64,000 bases of DNA from NCBI RefSeq assembly GCF_036226605.1, contig NZ_CP109000.1, forward strand, positions 744,001 through 808,000. The letters are read 5' to 3'. Below are positions 51,501 through 59,447 of this stretch, piece after piece. The notes below the pieces were generated by a model. The model worked only from the letters and a program-made list of their open reading frames with translations. It was not told where the DNA came from and did no database searches. This stretch comes from Streptomyces sp. NBC_00704 (GTDB lineage: Bacteria; Actinomycetota; Actinomycetes; Streptomycetales; Streptomycetaceae). The position numbers and the translations under genes were made by a program. Each line of letters starts with the position of its first letter. Within the stretch, counting starts at the first letter, position 1.

Positions 51501-52548
51501 GCCCTCCGCACGCTCGTTGGCCACGGCCCTGGACGAGCTGTACGGCAGCGGGCGCGGAGAGGGGAGCCGGGGGGACCTCACGGGCCGGGGCGGCCACGGC
51601 GGCCGGGAGGCGCCGTATCCGGGAGTGCGCGAATGGTCGCGGGAGCTGGCCGCGCTCTTCGGGCCGGGCATCCGGGAGGAGGTGCTGGCGGCGGCCGCCG
51701 CGGCGGGCCGCGACGACGTGCTCACCGAGCTGGACGCCGACAGCGTGCGTCCCTCGGTCGATCTGCTGCGCACCGTGCTGCGGCACGCGGGCGGGCTGCC
51801 CGAGGCCCGGCTGGCCGCACTGCGCCCGCTGGTGCGCCGGCTGGTGGAGTCGCTGACCCGGCAACTGGCCACCCGGCTGCGTCCCGCCCTGCACGGGGCG
51901 GCGTCACCGCGCCCCGGCCGCCGTCCGGGCGGCGGTCTGGACCTGCCCCGCACCCTGCGCGCCAACCTGGCGAGCGCCCGGCGCGGGCCCGACGGCACGG
52001 TCCGGGTCGTCCCCGAGCACCCGGTGTTCCGTGCCCGCTCCCGGCGGTCGGCCGACTGGCGGCTGATCCTGGTGACGGACGTGTCGGGTTCCATGGAGGC
52101 GTCCACCGTGTGGGCGGCGCTCACCGCCTCGGTGCTCGCCGGGGTGCCGACCCTGTCCACCCACTTCCTGGCCTTCTCCACCGAGGTCATCGATCTCACC
52201 GGCCATGTCGAGGATCCGTTGTCCCTGCTGCTGGAAGTCAGCGTCGGCGGCGGCACGCACATCGCCGCGGGCCTGCGGCACGCCCGCGAGCTGGTCACCG
52301 TGCCGTCGCGCACCCTGGTCGTGGTCGTGAGCGACTTCGAGGAGGGCTACCCGCTCGGCGGGCTCCTCGCCGAGGTGCGTGCGCTGGTCGGGGCCGGCTG
52401 CCATGTGCTGGGCTGCGCGAGCCTCGACGACTCCGGCCGGCCGCGCTACTCCACGGGCGTCGCGGGCCGGCTCGTCGCCGCCGGCATGCCCGTCGCCGCT
52501 CTCAGCCCGCTCGAACTCGCCCGCTGGGTAGGGGAGAAGATCGCATGA
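48583..52548 (+). CDS. DUF5682 (YehM-like)-VWA (YehP-like) fusion protein
   Basis: 1321 aa. Residues about 30-830 match the DUF5682/YehM type, beginning AGPYLIGVRHHAPSLAAAVP and LLVELPAEMQEWLPWLG. A Pro/Thr/Ala/Ser linker (about 846-945) follows. Then comes a helical piece, and a VWA domain: D1166-V-S-G-S MIDAS (LILVTDVSGSMEAS), T1225 in SVGGGTHIAAG, D1251 in VVVSDFEEGYPLGG, all metal-coordinating. In E. coli YehM (about 760 aa) and YehP (about 380 aa) are separate, so this is a fusion of the two. GTG 48583 follows GGAGG; ATG 48607 is possible. Its stop overlaps the next ATG. Confidence 0.88.
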   Translation: MSLSPHPTMPGAPDEPPAAPAEALAALTDPAGPYLIGVRHHAPSLAAAVPALLDEAKPDVLLVELPAEMQEWLPWLGHAQTRAPIALAAVPGGLGSGAGPAFYPFADFSPELAAVRWADRHGVAVIACDLPLADRAWGEGREGPVPGAAPGLAGALRSRLTGRPGDDLWDRLVEATAPGSPPEALRRAALLTGWALRADAAASGGVAELDLRRERWMRSRIAEATAGGGRAAVLVGAFHAPALTAGATDRAPAPQPDPVAHRDPDSGPHQGPESGPEARTDPRTTPRTNPKTNPTAADDARATSRHEDVRGEAAGAGTVSWITSLIPYAYPLLDERSGYPAGIRDPEWQDMVLRSAGDPVALEEALTRAAVRVCAELRGLGHPSGPADAREISRLASDLARLRGLPAAGRGELVEAVQTVLTQGEPYGRGRAVARAMERVLVGTRTGRPAPDAPRSGLAPAVEAEVAALGLPGPDGPSAAGRELRLDPLRSDLDRRRELLLRRLTVCGVPYGEPKEVVGAGGAEALTSRWEARWTPATAAVLTAAGVRGVTPAQAAEGVLRERRRAELEEGGPTAAQVLTGLAQAAECGLGALTDERLDDVAEVLPRAGALPELLAALALSDRLRAGHVAGLGTDAGRTVRAGAVAELLTAAAVRQVDGLTGSEDPADAHALLELAHRADLSGGIRLADALARLAADGSPLMRGAAGAVRVLLGQEDPRVFGDRVASWVDGAVDAESRSALTARLSGVLTAAGPLLEAATAALEPLLDLVSELPDRRFLDRLPALRGGFDTLSPAARDRLLASVEERLGTGRVADTDGHDPAALAVWAGADLAARATLRALGLLPARGAHEPASPVPTATACPVPTATDSASPRPTAADGSASPFPTATRPPAAHPTTTTKPAAGRTGAAEPTAVLSTPPSTATAAASSDSAPAPGPASARAVDAVGEAGEDRVLAPADRWRLVLGRRSDELPPSARSLATALDELYGSGRGEGSRGDLTGRGGHGGREAPYPGVREWSRELAALFGPGIREEVLAAAAAAGRDDVLTELDADSVRPSVDLLRTVLRHAGGLPEARLAALRPLVRRLVESLTRQLATRLRPALHGAASPRPGRRPGGGLDLPRTLRANLASARRGPDGTVRVVPEHPVFRARSRRSADWRLILVTDVSGSMEASTVWAALTASVLAGVPTLSTHFLAFSTEVIDLTGHVEDPLSLLLEVSVGGGTHIAAGLRHARELVTVPSRTLVVVVSDFEEGYPLGGLLAEVRALVGAGCHVLGCASLDDSGRPRYSTGVAGRLVAAGMPVAALSPLELARWVGEKIA

Positions 52549-54515
52549 GCCAGGACCTGCTGCCGCCGGTCGCGCCGTCCGTGACCGCCGAACTCGTCGA
52601 GGCTCTCTCGCCCCGGCTGCGCAAGCGGCTGGACGCGGGGGTCGCCAAGCTGGCGGCCCGTCCGGTGGTCCGCGAGGGCGACACGGTACGGATCGCCCTC
52701 GACGACGACACCGAGCTGGAACTGCTCGTCGTGGACGGTGCGGTGAGCAGCGCGGACGCGATCCGTTGCGGGTGCCTGCTCGCCCCGGACTGCCTGCACC
52801 GCGCGGCCGCCGCCTCGGCAGCGCCGATAGCCGAGTCCCCGTTCCCGTCCCACCCTGAAGCCGAGTCCGCGTCGCCTTCCCGCCCTGAAGCCGACTCTGC
52901 CCCGGCCCGCGTCTCCGCCCCGGCCTCGGCTTCCGCTTCCGGCTCCGGCTCCGATCCTGCTTCCCTGTCCGCCTCCCCCTCTCCCTCCGCCTCCCACTCC
53001 GCCTCCGCCTGCGGCTCTGCTTCCGTCGCTCCTGCCTGCCCCGCGTCCGCCGACGCCCGGGCCGAGGGCGTGAGGAGCCACGGCAACGGACCGCAGCAGG
53101 CGGGGGCCGACGGCGCGCCGGGACCGGCGGTGGACGAGTCCGCCGGCCCCGTCCGGATCGCCGCCGCGCGGGCCGTGTTCGAGGCGGCCGCCGCCGTGCT
53201 CGACGCCGGAGCGGACGGGGCGGGAGCCGTCCTCCAGGCCGAACTCCTGCGCGCCGCGCACACCGCGCGGCTCGCGGGACTCCCCCGGGCCGCGGGGGCT
53301 GCGGTCTCGGTGGTCAACGGGGTGCGGGCGGCCCGCTCGGCCGATCCCGCGCACCGGCTGCCCGATCTGGTGGAAGCCCTGCGCGAGGTCCTTGGCGTGG
53401 CCCATCGGCTGCCGTCGGCGCGCGGCCCGGAACTGGCCGAACTGCGCGGAACGGTACGGCAGCCCTACGCGCCGGACGGCTCCCTGCGCCTGTACGGACT
53501 GTTCTCGGAGCCCGTCCTCACCGCGACCGGCTACGCGGGCGCGGTCACCTGGACCGCGGACGCCCAAGGCCGCCTCTACACGGTCTCCGACGTCGCGCCG
53601 GGCGGGCCGGGCCGGGCGACCGGCGCCGCCGACCGCGCCGTCCGTATCGGCGACACCGCTCTGACGCACCGTGAACTGTCGCGCGCCGGGCTGGCGGTCT
53701 CCGGTGCGACCGTCTCCCCGACCGGCCGGCTGGGCGCGGGGGCCGGGGTGCGGGCGGTGCGCGCCGCGGGCGTCGCCTGGAACGCCGAACCGCTCGCCCG
53801 GCTGTGGGCGACGCCGGTCGCCGAACAGGTCGCGCGGGCCCTCGACGGCGGCCATGACCTGCTGTTCCTCGACGTCACCCTGGCGGGCTCGGTCCGGGCG
53901 GCGACGGGCGAGTGTCTGCTGGCCGACTGCGACGGACTCGCGCTGCGCCTGGCGACGGCGCACGACGACCCGACGCTCCCCTACCGCGACAACCTCCGAC
54001 TGCTGGCCGCCGCCCGGGGCAGTCGGCTGCGGATCGTGGCCCGGCTCGCCCCCGGACCACTGCCGCGCGCGCTGCTGCTCGCCGCCGAGCACCCGGCCGA
54101 CTCCGCCGCCCGGGTCGATCTGGGTCTGGACCGTCTCCAGCAGGCGGACCTGCCCACGCCGACCGGCACGCCCGTCGTGCCCCACCCGGTGGACGAGGCG
54201 CCGCTGCACCTGCTGCGCCGCCGGGTGCACCAGGCGGTCTCCGGGGGCCGCCGGGTGCTGGCGTTCCCGGGCGGCGCGGCCGGCGACGGCGCGCGGCTGC
54301 GCCGTGTCGGCCTCGGCACCGCCGCCGACCTGCTCGACGAGTTGCACGCGGCCGCGGCGGACCGTTCCCGCGACGCCTTCGGCCGGCTGCTCCCGGCCGA
54401 CACGGGCCGCTTCGCCCGTGCCTGGCTGGCCTCGTCGGTGTACACCGCGGAGACCGAACGGGCCCTGTGCGCCGCCGCATGGGGCTCGGACGCCGCGGTG
54501 ACGGCGTCGCGCTGA
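52545..54515 (+). CDS. yehQ: SWIM zinc-finger protein (YehQ-like)
   Basis: 656 aa. The SWIM motif CxCx(n)CxH is C75-G-C77, five residues, C83-L-H85 in RCGCLLAPDCLHRAA. This is followed by a Ser/Ala/Pro linker (about residues 95-200, encoded by TCC/GCC-rich repeats). The large remainder has no known domain but contains VTWTADAQGRLYTVSDV and LEVTL-like strands. SWIM domains bind nucleic acid or protein. YehQ is the E. coli SWIM partner of yehL, yehM and yehP, so this gene completes the set. ATG 52545 overlaps the upstream stop. Last gene of the operon; no clear terminator was seen after it. Confidence 0.85.
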   Translation: MSQDLLPPVAPSVTAELVEALSPRLRKRLDAGVAKLAARPVVREGDTVRIALDDDTELELLVVDGAVSSADAIRCGCLLAPDCLHRAAAASAAPIAESPFPSHPEAESASPSRPEADSAPARVSAPASASASGSGSDPASLSASPSPSASHSASACGSASVAPACPASADARAEGVRSHGNGPQQAGADGAPGPAVDESAGPVRIAAARAVFEAAAAVLDAGADGAGAVLQAELLRAAHTARLAGLPRAAGAAVSVVNGVRAARSADPAHRLPDLVEALREVLGVAHRLPSARGPELAELRGTVRQPYAPDGSLRLYGLFSEPVLTATGYAGAVTWTADAQGRLYTVSDVAPGGPGRATGAADRAVRIGDTALTHRELSRAGLAVSGATVSPTGRLGAGAGVRAVRAAGVAWNAEPLARLWATPVAEQVARALDGGHDLLFLDVTLAGSVRAATGECLLADCDGLALRLATAHDDPTLPYRDNLRLLAAARGSRLRIVARLAPGPLPRALLLAAEHPADSAARVDLGLDRLQQADLPTPTGTPVVPHPVDEAPLHLLRRRVHQAVSGGRRVLAFPGGAAGDGARLRRVGLGTAADLLDELHAAAADRSRDAFGRLLPADTGRFARAWLASSVYTAETERALCAAAWGSDAAVTASR

Positions 54516-54693
54516 ACCGGACGAGCGGACGGGGGACGGGCGGAGGGACTGGGCAGAAACGCGAGCGGCCCGCCCGCCAAGACAGAAGCGCAGCCGGAAC
54601 ACGCCGGGAGAAGGGCGTCCCGGCGTGGAACCGGACGGTCCGCCCTCCCTCAACCAGCCGTACTTCCGACGCACTCCAGCCACCTCCCGAAGT

Positions 54694-54710
54694 AGGTCAG
54701 GATCTGACCT
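54694..54710. promoter_or_regulatory. 17-bp inverted repeat before the DinB-family gene
   Basis: AGGTCAG-GAT-CTGACCT: perfect seven-base arms around three bases, 60-76 bp upstream of ATG 54770. Directly after it come CTATGGCTC and CTATGGTGG (54711-54728), one of which may be a -10 element (TATGGT). A repressor or activator site of the ArsR/MerR/TetR size is likely. Confidence 0.6.
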
Positions 54711-54769
54711 CTATGGCTCCTATGGTGGTCCTACGACCGCGGAACAGCACTCACGGAAGAAGGCGAACC

Positions 54770-55324
54770 ATGAGCAAGCCCACCCCCCTCGACGAGACCG
54801 CCGCAGCGCCGGCCGTCAGCCGCGAGCGCGCCGACCTGCTGGAGACCCTCGCCAAGCACCGTCACTTCCTGCGGTTCACCGCCCGCGACCTGACCGACGA
54901 GCAGGCCGGTGAACGGGCCACGATCAGCGAGCTGTGCATCGGCGGGCTGATCAAGCACGTGAGCGCGGTCGAACGAGGCTGGGCCGACTTCATCGTCGAC
55001 GGCCCCTCGGCCATGGGCGACTTCAGCGCCAAGACGGAGGCCGACTTCGCCGCGCGGGCCGACGAGTTCCGGATGCTGCCCGGCGAGACGCTGGCGGACG
55101 TCCTCAAGGCCTACGACGAGGTGGCCGACCGCACCGACGCCCTGATCAGGTCCCTGCCCGACCTGGACGCGGCGCACCCGCTGCCGTCGGCTCCGTGGTT
55201 CGAGCCGGGAGCGCAGTGGTCCGCCCGCCGGGTTCTGCTGCACGTCATCGCGGAGACCTCCCAGCACGCCGGTCACGCGGACATCATCCGTGAGGCGCTG
55301 GACGGTTCGAAGAGCATGGGCTGA
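54770..55324 (+). CDS. DinB family protein (DUF664/mycothiol S-transferase-like fold)
   Basis: 184-aa four-helix-bundle protein. It shows three His suited to metal binding: GGLIKHVSAVERGWAD, ARRVLLHVIAETSQHAGHAD and the H of LAKHRHFLRF. In actinobacteria this fold often acts as a mycothiol- or bacillithiol-dependent S-transferase, and the E-x-x-x-H-x-x-H pattern (ETSQHAGH) is typical. ATG 54770 has GAAGG about seven bases upstream. It stands alone, with a palindrome in its promoter region. Confidence 0.88.
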   Translation: MSKPTPLDETAAAPAVSRERADLLETLAKHRHFLRFTARDLTDEQAGERATISELCIGGLIKHVSAVERGWADFIVDGPSAMGDFSAKTEADFAARADEFRMLPGETLADVLKAYDEVADRTDALIRSLPDLDAAHPLPSAPWFEPGAQWSARRVLLHVIAETSQHAGHADIIREALDGSKSMG

Positions 55325-55499
55325 GCACCGGCCCACCGCGGCCGCCCGGGCACGACGCACGACCGTCAGCCAGGGCGTCCGGGCGTCCGGGCGTCCTGAT
55401 GTTCGGGCACGCCCCACGGCGTTCGGCCCCGGACGCCCAGGGGCGTGCGCGTGCGTGTCCGGGGCGGCCTGCTCCCCCGGTCTCTTGACCCTCCTCGGT

Positions 55500-55538
55500 G
55501 TGACCGGTCACCATCGGATCATGAACGCGACCGGTCAC
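55500..55538. promoter_or_regulatory. Two LacI-type operator copies at the regulator start
   Basis: GTGACCGGTCAC (55500-55511) is a perfect 12-bp palindrome with the central CG typical of LacI/GalR operators. A second GACCGGTCAC (55529-55538) lies 18 bp on, inside codons 3-6. A TTGACC box (55485-55490) precedes them. The arrangement, with one site over the promoter and one inside the gene, points to autorepression. Confidence 0.65.
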
Positions 55539-56558
55539 ACGAAGCGTCCCGCGAGCATCCGGGACGTGGCGACGGCGGCCGGGGTCTCGTACCAGACCGT
55601 CTCGCGCGTGATCAACGACCATCCCAGCGTCAAGGCGACGACCCGCGAGCGCGTGCTCGCCGCCATCGGCGACCTGGGCTTCCGGCGCAACGCCACCGCG
55701 TTCGCCCTGGCCCGCGGTCGCAACCGCGCCGTGACCGTCCTCACCGCCGACACCACCCACTACGGTCACGCCTCCATCCTCCGGGGCATCGAGGAGGCCG
55801 CCCGTGCCGCCGCCTACTCCGTGGGGATCGGAGTCCTGGAGTCGGCCGCGGAGTCCGCGGTCGCCGATGCGGTCCAGCGGGCCGCGGACACGGGCGGCGG
55901 GCTGATCGTGATCGCCTACGATCCGGCCGGGGTGCGCGCGCTGAGCGCGGTCCCCGCCGGGTTGCCCGTCGTCGGCGTGGTCGAGACCCCCGCGAGTCCG
56001 CCCGCCGCCGACCGCCCCTGGGTCTGGACCGACGACCGCGAGGCCGCCTTCGAGGCGACCTCGCATCTGCTGTCCCTGGGCCACGAGACGGTGCACTACG
56101 TGGCGATCCCGTCCAGCACCCGGCGCACCGGGGCCCGCAGCGCCGGCTGGCGCGACGCGCTCCGCGCCGCGGGAGCGCCCCTGCCCCGGCCGGTGCGGGG
56201 CGGCTGGAGCCCGGCGGACGGTCGCGCGGCGGGCCTCGCGCTGGCCGCGGACCCGGCCGTCACCGCGATCCTGTGCGGCAACGACGACCTCGCCGTCGGT
56301 GTGCTGCGCGCCCTGCACGAGGCGGGCCGGTCCGTGCCGGGCGAGGTCAGCGTGGCCGGATTCGACGACGCCCCGCACGCCGCCTGTCTCACGCCGTCCC
56401 TGACGACCGTGCGCCTGGACTTCACCGGCCTCGGCCGGTCCGCGTTCACGCTGCTGCACGGCGCGCTGGAGGAGTCGGAGCGGGTCGCCCCGCACCCCGT
56501 GGCCGCGCCCGAACTGATCGTGCGCGAAAGCTCGGGGGTGGCGCCGACCCACGACTGA
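55521..56558 (+). CDS. LacI family transcriptional regulator
   Basis: 345 aa. The N-terminal HTH and hinge are canonical: SIRDVATAAGVSYQTVSRVIN, then TRERVLAAIGDLGFRRNATA. The periplasmic-binding-like sensor domain includes TAILCGNDDLAVGVLRALHE and VSVAGFDDAPHAACLTPSLT. It most likely senses a sugar and controls the glycosidase gene 283 bp downstream on the same strand. ATG 55521 has no clear ribosome site. A palindrome overlaps its promoter and start. Confidence 0.92.
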   Translation: MNATGHTKRPASIRDVATAAGVSYQTVSRVINDHPSVKATTRERVLAAIGDLGFRRNATAFALARGRNRAVTVLTADTTHYGHASILRGIEEAARAAAYSVGIGVLESAAESAVADAVQRAADTGGGLIVIAYDPAGVRALSAVPAGLPVVGVVETPASPPAADRPWVWTDDREAAFEATSHLLSLGHETVHYVAIPSSTRRTGARSAGWRDALRAAGAPLPRPVRGGWSPADGRAAGLALAADPAVTAILCGNDDLAVGVLRALHEAGRSVPGEVSVAGFDDAPHAACLTPSLTTVRLDFTGLGRSAFTLLHGALEESERVAPHPVAAPELIVRESSGVAPTHD

Positions 56559-56841
56559 ACGCCCGCTCAGCCGCTCGCCCCCCATCCGCGCCCTCGCTCC
56601 CCCGCACTCCGCCCCCACACACATCCGCACCCCCACAGCCCTCCCCGCAGCCCCGCAGCCCCGAACGGTCCTGAAGCCCTCGCCTACGCATGCCCCCAGG
56701 TGGTGAAGGTCGCTCCCGGCGCCCGCCCTGGCCGCGGATCCGGCCACCGCACCCCCCGCACCGCACGCCACGCCCTCGCCTCCTCCCCCACCCCCCGCAC
56801 GGGAACCGCTCTCGTCGCCGTCGCATCTGGAGTCAACCGCC
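56559..56841. other. C-rich spacer between LacI regulator and glycosidase gene
   Basis: 283 bp, mostly C-rich with many CCCCC and GCCCCC runs. The last 60 bases contain GGGAACCGCTCTCG, which resembles two different LacI half-sites joined at CCGC (weak), and GGAG at nine bases from the ATG. No separate gene or hairpin was recognised. Confidence 0.4.
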
Positions 56842-59343
56842 ATGTCAGGCACCCTCCCCCCAGCAGATTCCCCGGCACTCCCGACCGTCCCGCAGCGCCT
56901 CACCGTCGAACTCGCCGTCCCCGAAGGTCCCGTGCTGCTCGGCGCGAACGGAGCCCTGTACGGGCTCAGTGACGACGGCGTGCCGGGCGACGCCGTGCTG
57001 GAGCCGTTGAAGATCACGAGCATCTCGCAGAAGCCGGAGGGCGGCGCGCAGCATCCCAACGGCGACGCGCTCTCGGTGTCCCGGTCGTTGTTCCGCAACG
57101 GCGGCGGCGAGATCAACGTGCTGCTCCAGGACGTCTTCGCGAGATGGCCGTACGAGAACCCCGGCCTCGACGAGTACCTCGCCCGCGTCGACGACGTCGT
57201 CACGCAGGTGTCGGCGGACCCGAACGGCGACCGGTTCGTCTACATCCCGTTCAACGAGCCGGACCAGATCTGGTACGACCTCGGCGTCGAGGACCGCGAG
57301 CGCTACGAGGCGAACCGCGACCGGTTCTTCGACGACTGGCGGACGGTGTACCGGCGCATCCGCGCGATCGACCCCGCCGCGAGGATCGCCGGTCCCAACG
57401 AGACGGGCTACCACCACCGGCTGATGGCCGACTTCCTCGCCTTCGCCCAGCGGGAGGACGTCCTGCCCCACGTCCTGACCTGGCACGAGTTGAGTCCCGA
57501 CGCGCTGCGGGACTTCCAGGGGCACATCGACGACTGCCGTTCGATCGAGCGCCGGCTGGGCATCGCGCCGCTGAGGATCAGCATCGACGAGTACGCCAAC
57601 CGGCGCGATCTGTCGGTGCCGGGCCAACTGGTGCAGTGGGTCTCGATGTTCGAGCGGAACAAGGTCCACGCCAACCAGGCCTACTGGGACGCGGCGGGCG
57701 ACCTGAGCGGCGTGGTGGTGCGCAACGGCATACCCAACGGCGCCTGGTGGCTGTTCCGTTGGTACGCGGGGCTGACCGGCGACACCGTGCGGGTGGCCCC
57801 GCCGCCGGCCGACGCCGTGGACACCCTTCAGGGCCTCGCCTCGCTCGACGCCTCACGCCGTCAGGTCCAGGTCCTGCTCGGCGGCTCGGACGGCGACGTG
57901 GACGTCGTCCTGCGTGACGTGCCGCGGTCCGTCTTCGGGCGCGCGGTGACCGCGACCGTCGCCGAGGCGGCCTGGTCGGGCTACGAGGGCCCGCACGCCG
58001 CTCCGGCGGTCCTCGCCCGCGCGATCGTCGACGTGGCGGACGACGGCTCGGCGACCGTGCCGTTGCGAGGGCTGCGCCGGATGTCGGCGTACCGGATCGT
58101 CCTGACTCCGGCGGGCACGGGTGTTCCGGCCGCGGCCCGCGTGCCCTGGTCGGCTTCGTACGAGGCCGAGGACGCGGTCGTGACCGGCGGCGAGGTGCGC
58201 ACCCACGGCACGGTGAGCGACGCCAACGGCTACGCGGCCTCGGGCACGAGGGACGTCGGCTCCCTCGGCACCCCCGACAGCAGGGTCGACTTCACCGTGA
58301 CCGTCCCGGCGGACGGCCCTTATGACCTGGCGATCCTGTACGGCAACGGGTCCGGCGGCCCCGCCACGCAGCGACTGCTCGTCGACGGCGCCGAGGCGGC
58401 CACGGTGTCGTATCCCTCCACGCAGAACGACGCCCACCGCGCCCGGAAGGACCTCGGCGTCGAACTGACCGCCGGCGCCCATGTGCTGACGCTCGCCAAG
58501 GGCGACGCCGAGGTCACCCTGGACCGCGTCGACCTGACCGCGAGCACCGGGGTCCCGTCCGCGTCGTACGAGGCCGCGCTCGCGGACCTCACCGGGCAGC
58601 CGTCGTACGACTACTCCTCGTCCGCGGGCGTCGGCACGGGCGCCCTCGTCCTGCGCGGGGGCGACAGGGCGGTGTTCGACGTGTACGCCCCGCGCGACGG
58701 CTACTACACGGTGATCGTGCGCGGCTCCGCGCCCGTCCGGCTCGCCCTGCACGGCGCGTGGACGACGGCGGCGCCGGACCGGCCGTCGCGCCTCTACCTG
58801 GTGGCGGGCAACAACCGTGTCGCCGTGACCGCCCAGGACGCGGCGGTGCGCTCGCTGGACGTCTCGGGGACGGGCTCGACCGACGGCGTCCTGTCCTGCG
58901 ACGCCGCGTCGGCCGTGCTGAGGGGCGGCGCGAAGCTCGTCCCCGACGCCCACGCCCCCGGCGGCTTTCACATCGGCGGCATCGGCGGCCTCGGCGGCCT
59001 CGGCGGCCTCGGCGGCGGTCCCGGCACGGCGGAGTTCGGGGTGTTCGCCCCCGTCTCCGGCCGCCATGTGCTGGTGGTGCACTACGCGCACGACGAACGC
59101 CGCGACAACGGTCACGCCTACAACACGGACATCGTGTCCCGTACGGCGGACATCACCGTCGGCGCCGCGACACCGCGCAGGGTGGCCTTCAAGAACACCT
59201 GGAGCGCCCACGACTTCTGGACGCTGGGGGTCCCCGTCGACCTGGAGCAGGGCGTCAACAGCGTGACCTTCGCCAACGCCACCGGCCCGGCCCCGGACAT
59301 CGCCCGCGTCGAGCTTGGCCGGGTGGTGGCCGGACGGTCGTGA
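56842..59343 (+). CDS. Clan GH-A glycoside hydrolase with CBM6/35-like modules and no signal peptide
   Basis: 833 aa. Residues about 20-400 form a TIM-barrel of GH39-like type: acid/base E139 in YIPFNEPDQIWYD (N-E-P) and nucleophile E250 in RISIDEYANRRD, 111 residues apart as in clan GH-A. The rest contains carbohydrate-binding-type modules, the first starting WSASYEAEDAVVTGGEVRTH with YDLAILYGNGSGG, and a second starting SASYEAALADLTG and ending VNSVTFANATGPAPDIARVE. A Gly-rich stretch GGIGGLGGLGGLGGG sits near residue 715. No signal peptide is visible at ATG 56842 or upstream in frame, so it may be cytoplasmic or exported by another route. The upstream LacI gene is the probable regulator. 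Confidence 0.8.
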   Translation: MSGTLPPADSPALPTVPQRLTVELAVPEGPVLLGANGALYGLSDDGVPGDAVLEPLKITSISQKPEGGAQHPNGDALSVSRSLFRNGGGEINVLLQDVFARWPYENPGLDEYLARVDDVVTQVSADPNGDRFVYIPFNEPDQIWYDLGVEDRERYEANRDRFFDDWRTVYRRIRAIDPAARIAGPNETGYHHRLMADFLAFAQREDVLPHVLTWHELSPDALRDFQGHIDDCRSIERRLGIAPLRISIDEYANRRDLSVPGQLVQWVSMFERNKVHANQAYWDAAGDLSGVVVRNGIPNGAWWLFRWYAGLTGDTVRVAPPPADAVDTLQGLASLDASRRQVQVLLGGSDGDVDVVLRDVPRSVFGRAVTATVAEAAWSGYEGPHAAPAVLARAIVDVADDGSATVPLRGLRRMSAYRIVLTPAGTGVPAAARVPWSASYEAEDAVVTGGEVRTHGTVSDANGYAASGTRDVGSLGTPDSRVDFTVTVPADGPYDLAILYGNGSGGPATQRLLVDGAEAATVSYPSTQNDAHRARKDLGVELTAGAHVLTLAKGDAEVTLDRVDLTASTGVPSASYEAALADLTGQPSYDYSSSAGVGTGALVLRGGDRAVFDVYAPRDGYYTVIVRGSAPVRLALHGAWTTAAPDRPSRLYLVAGNNRVAVTAQDAAVRSLDVSGTGSTDGVLSCDAASAVLRGGAKLVPDAHAPGGFHIGGIGGLGGLGGLGGGPGTAEFGVFAPVSGRHVLVVHYAHDERRDNGHAYNTDIVSRTADITVGAATPRRVAFKNTWSAHDFWTLGVPVDLEQGVNSVTFANATGPAPDIARVELGRVVAGRS

Positions 59344-59373
59344 CACGGGACGACGACCGCGGCCCGGCCGCTT

Positions 59374-59404
59374 CGGCCCGGCCCCCGTCGCGAGGGCCGG
59401 GCCG
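59374..59404. terminator. Hairpin between convergent glycosidase and P450 genes
   Basis: CGGCCCGGCCC (59374-59384) pairs perfectly with GGGCCGGGCCG (59394-59404) around a nine-base loop, 30 bp after the glycosidase stop and 43 bp before the P450 stop. A second small stem (CCGTCCC with GGGACGG, 59418-59436) follows. Confidence 0.7.
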
Positions 59405-59447
59405 GGCGCGCAGGCACCGTCCCCCCGGAGGGACGGCCTCGGCCGGG

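Noticed and set aside
41485..54515. Operon considered a methanol-dehydrogenase-type MoxR system or gas-vesicle set
   Set aside because: No dehydrogenase or gas-vesicle genes are nearby; the ATPase with SWIM, DUF5682 and DUF4132 partners points to the YehL branch instead.
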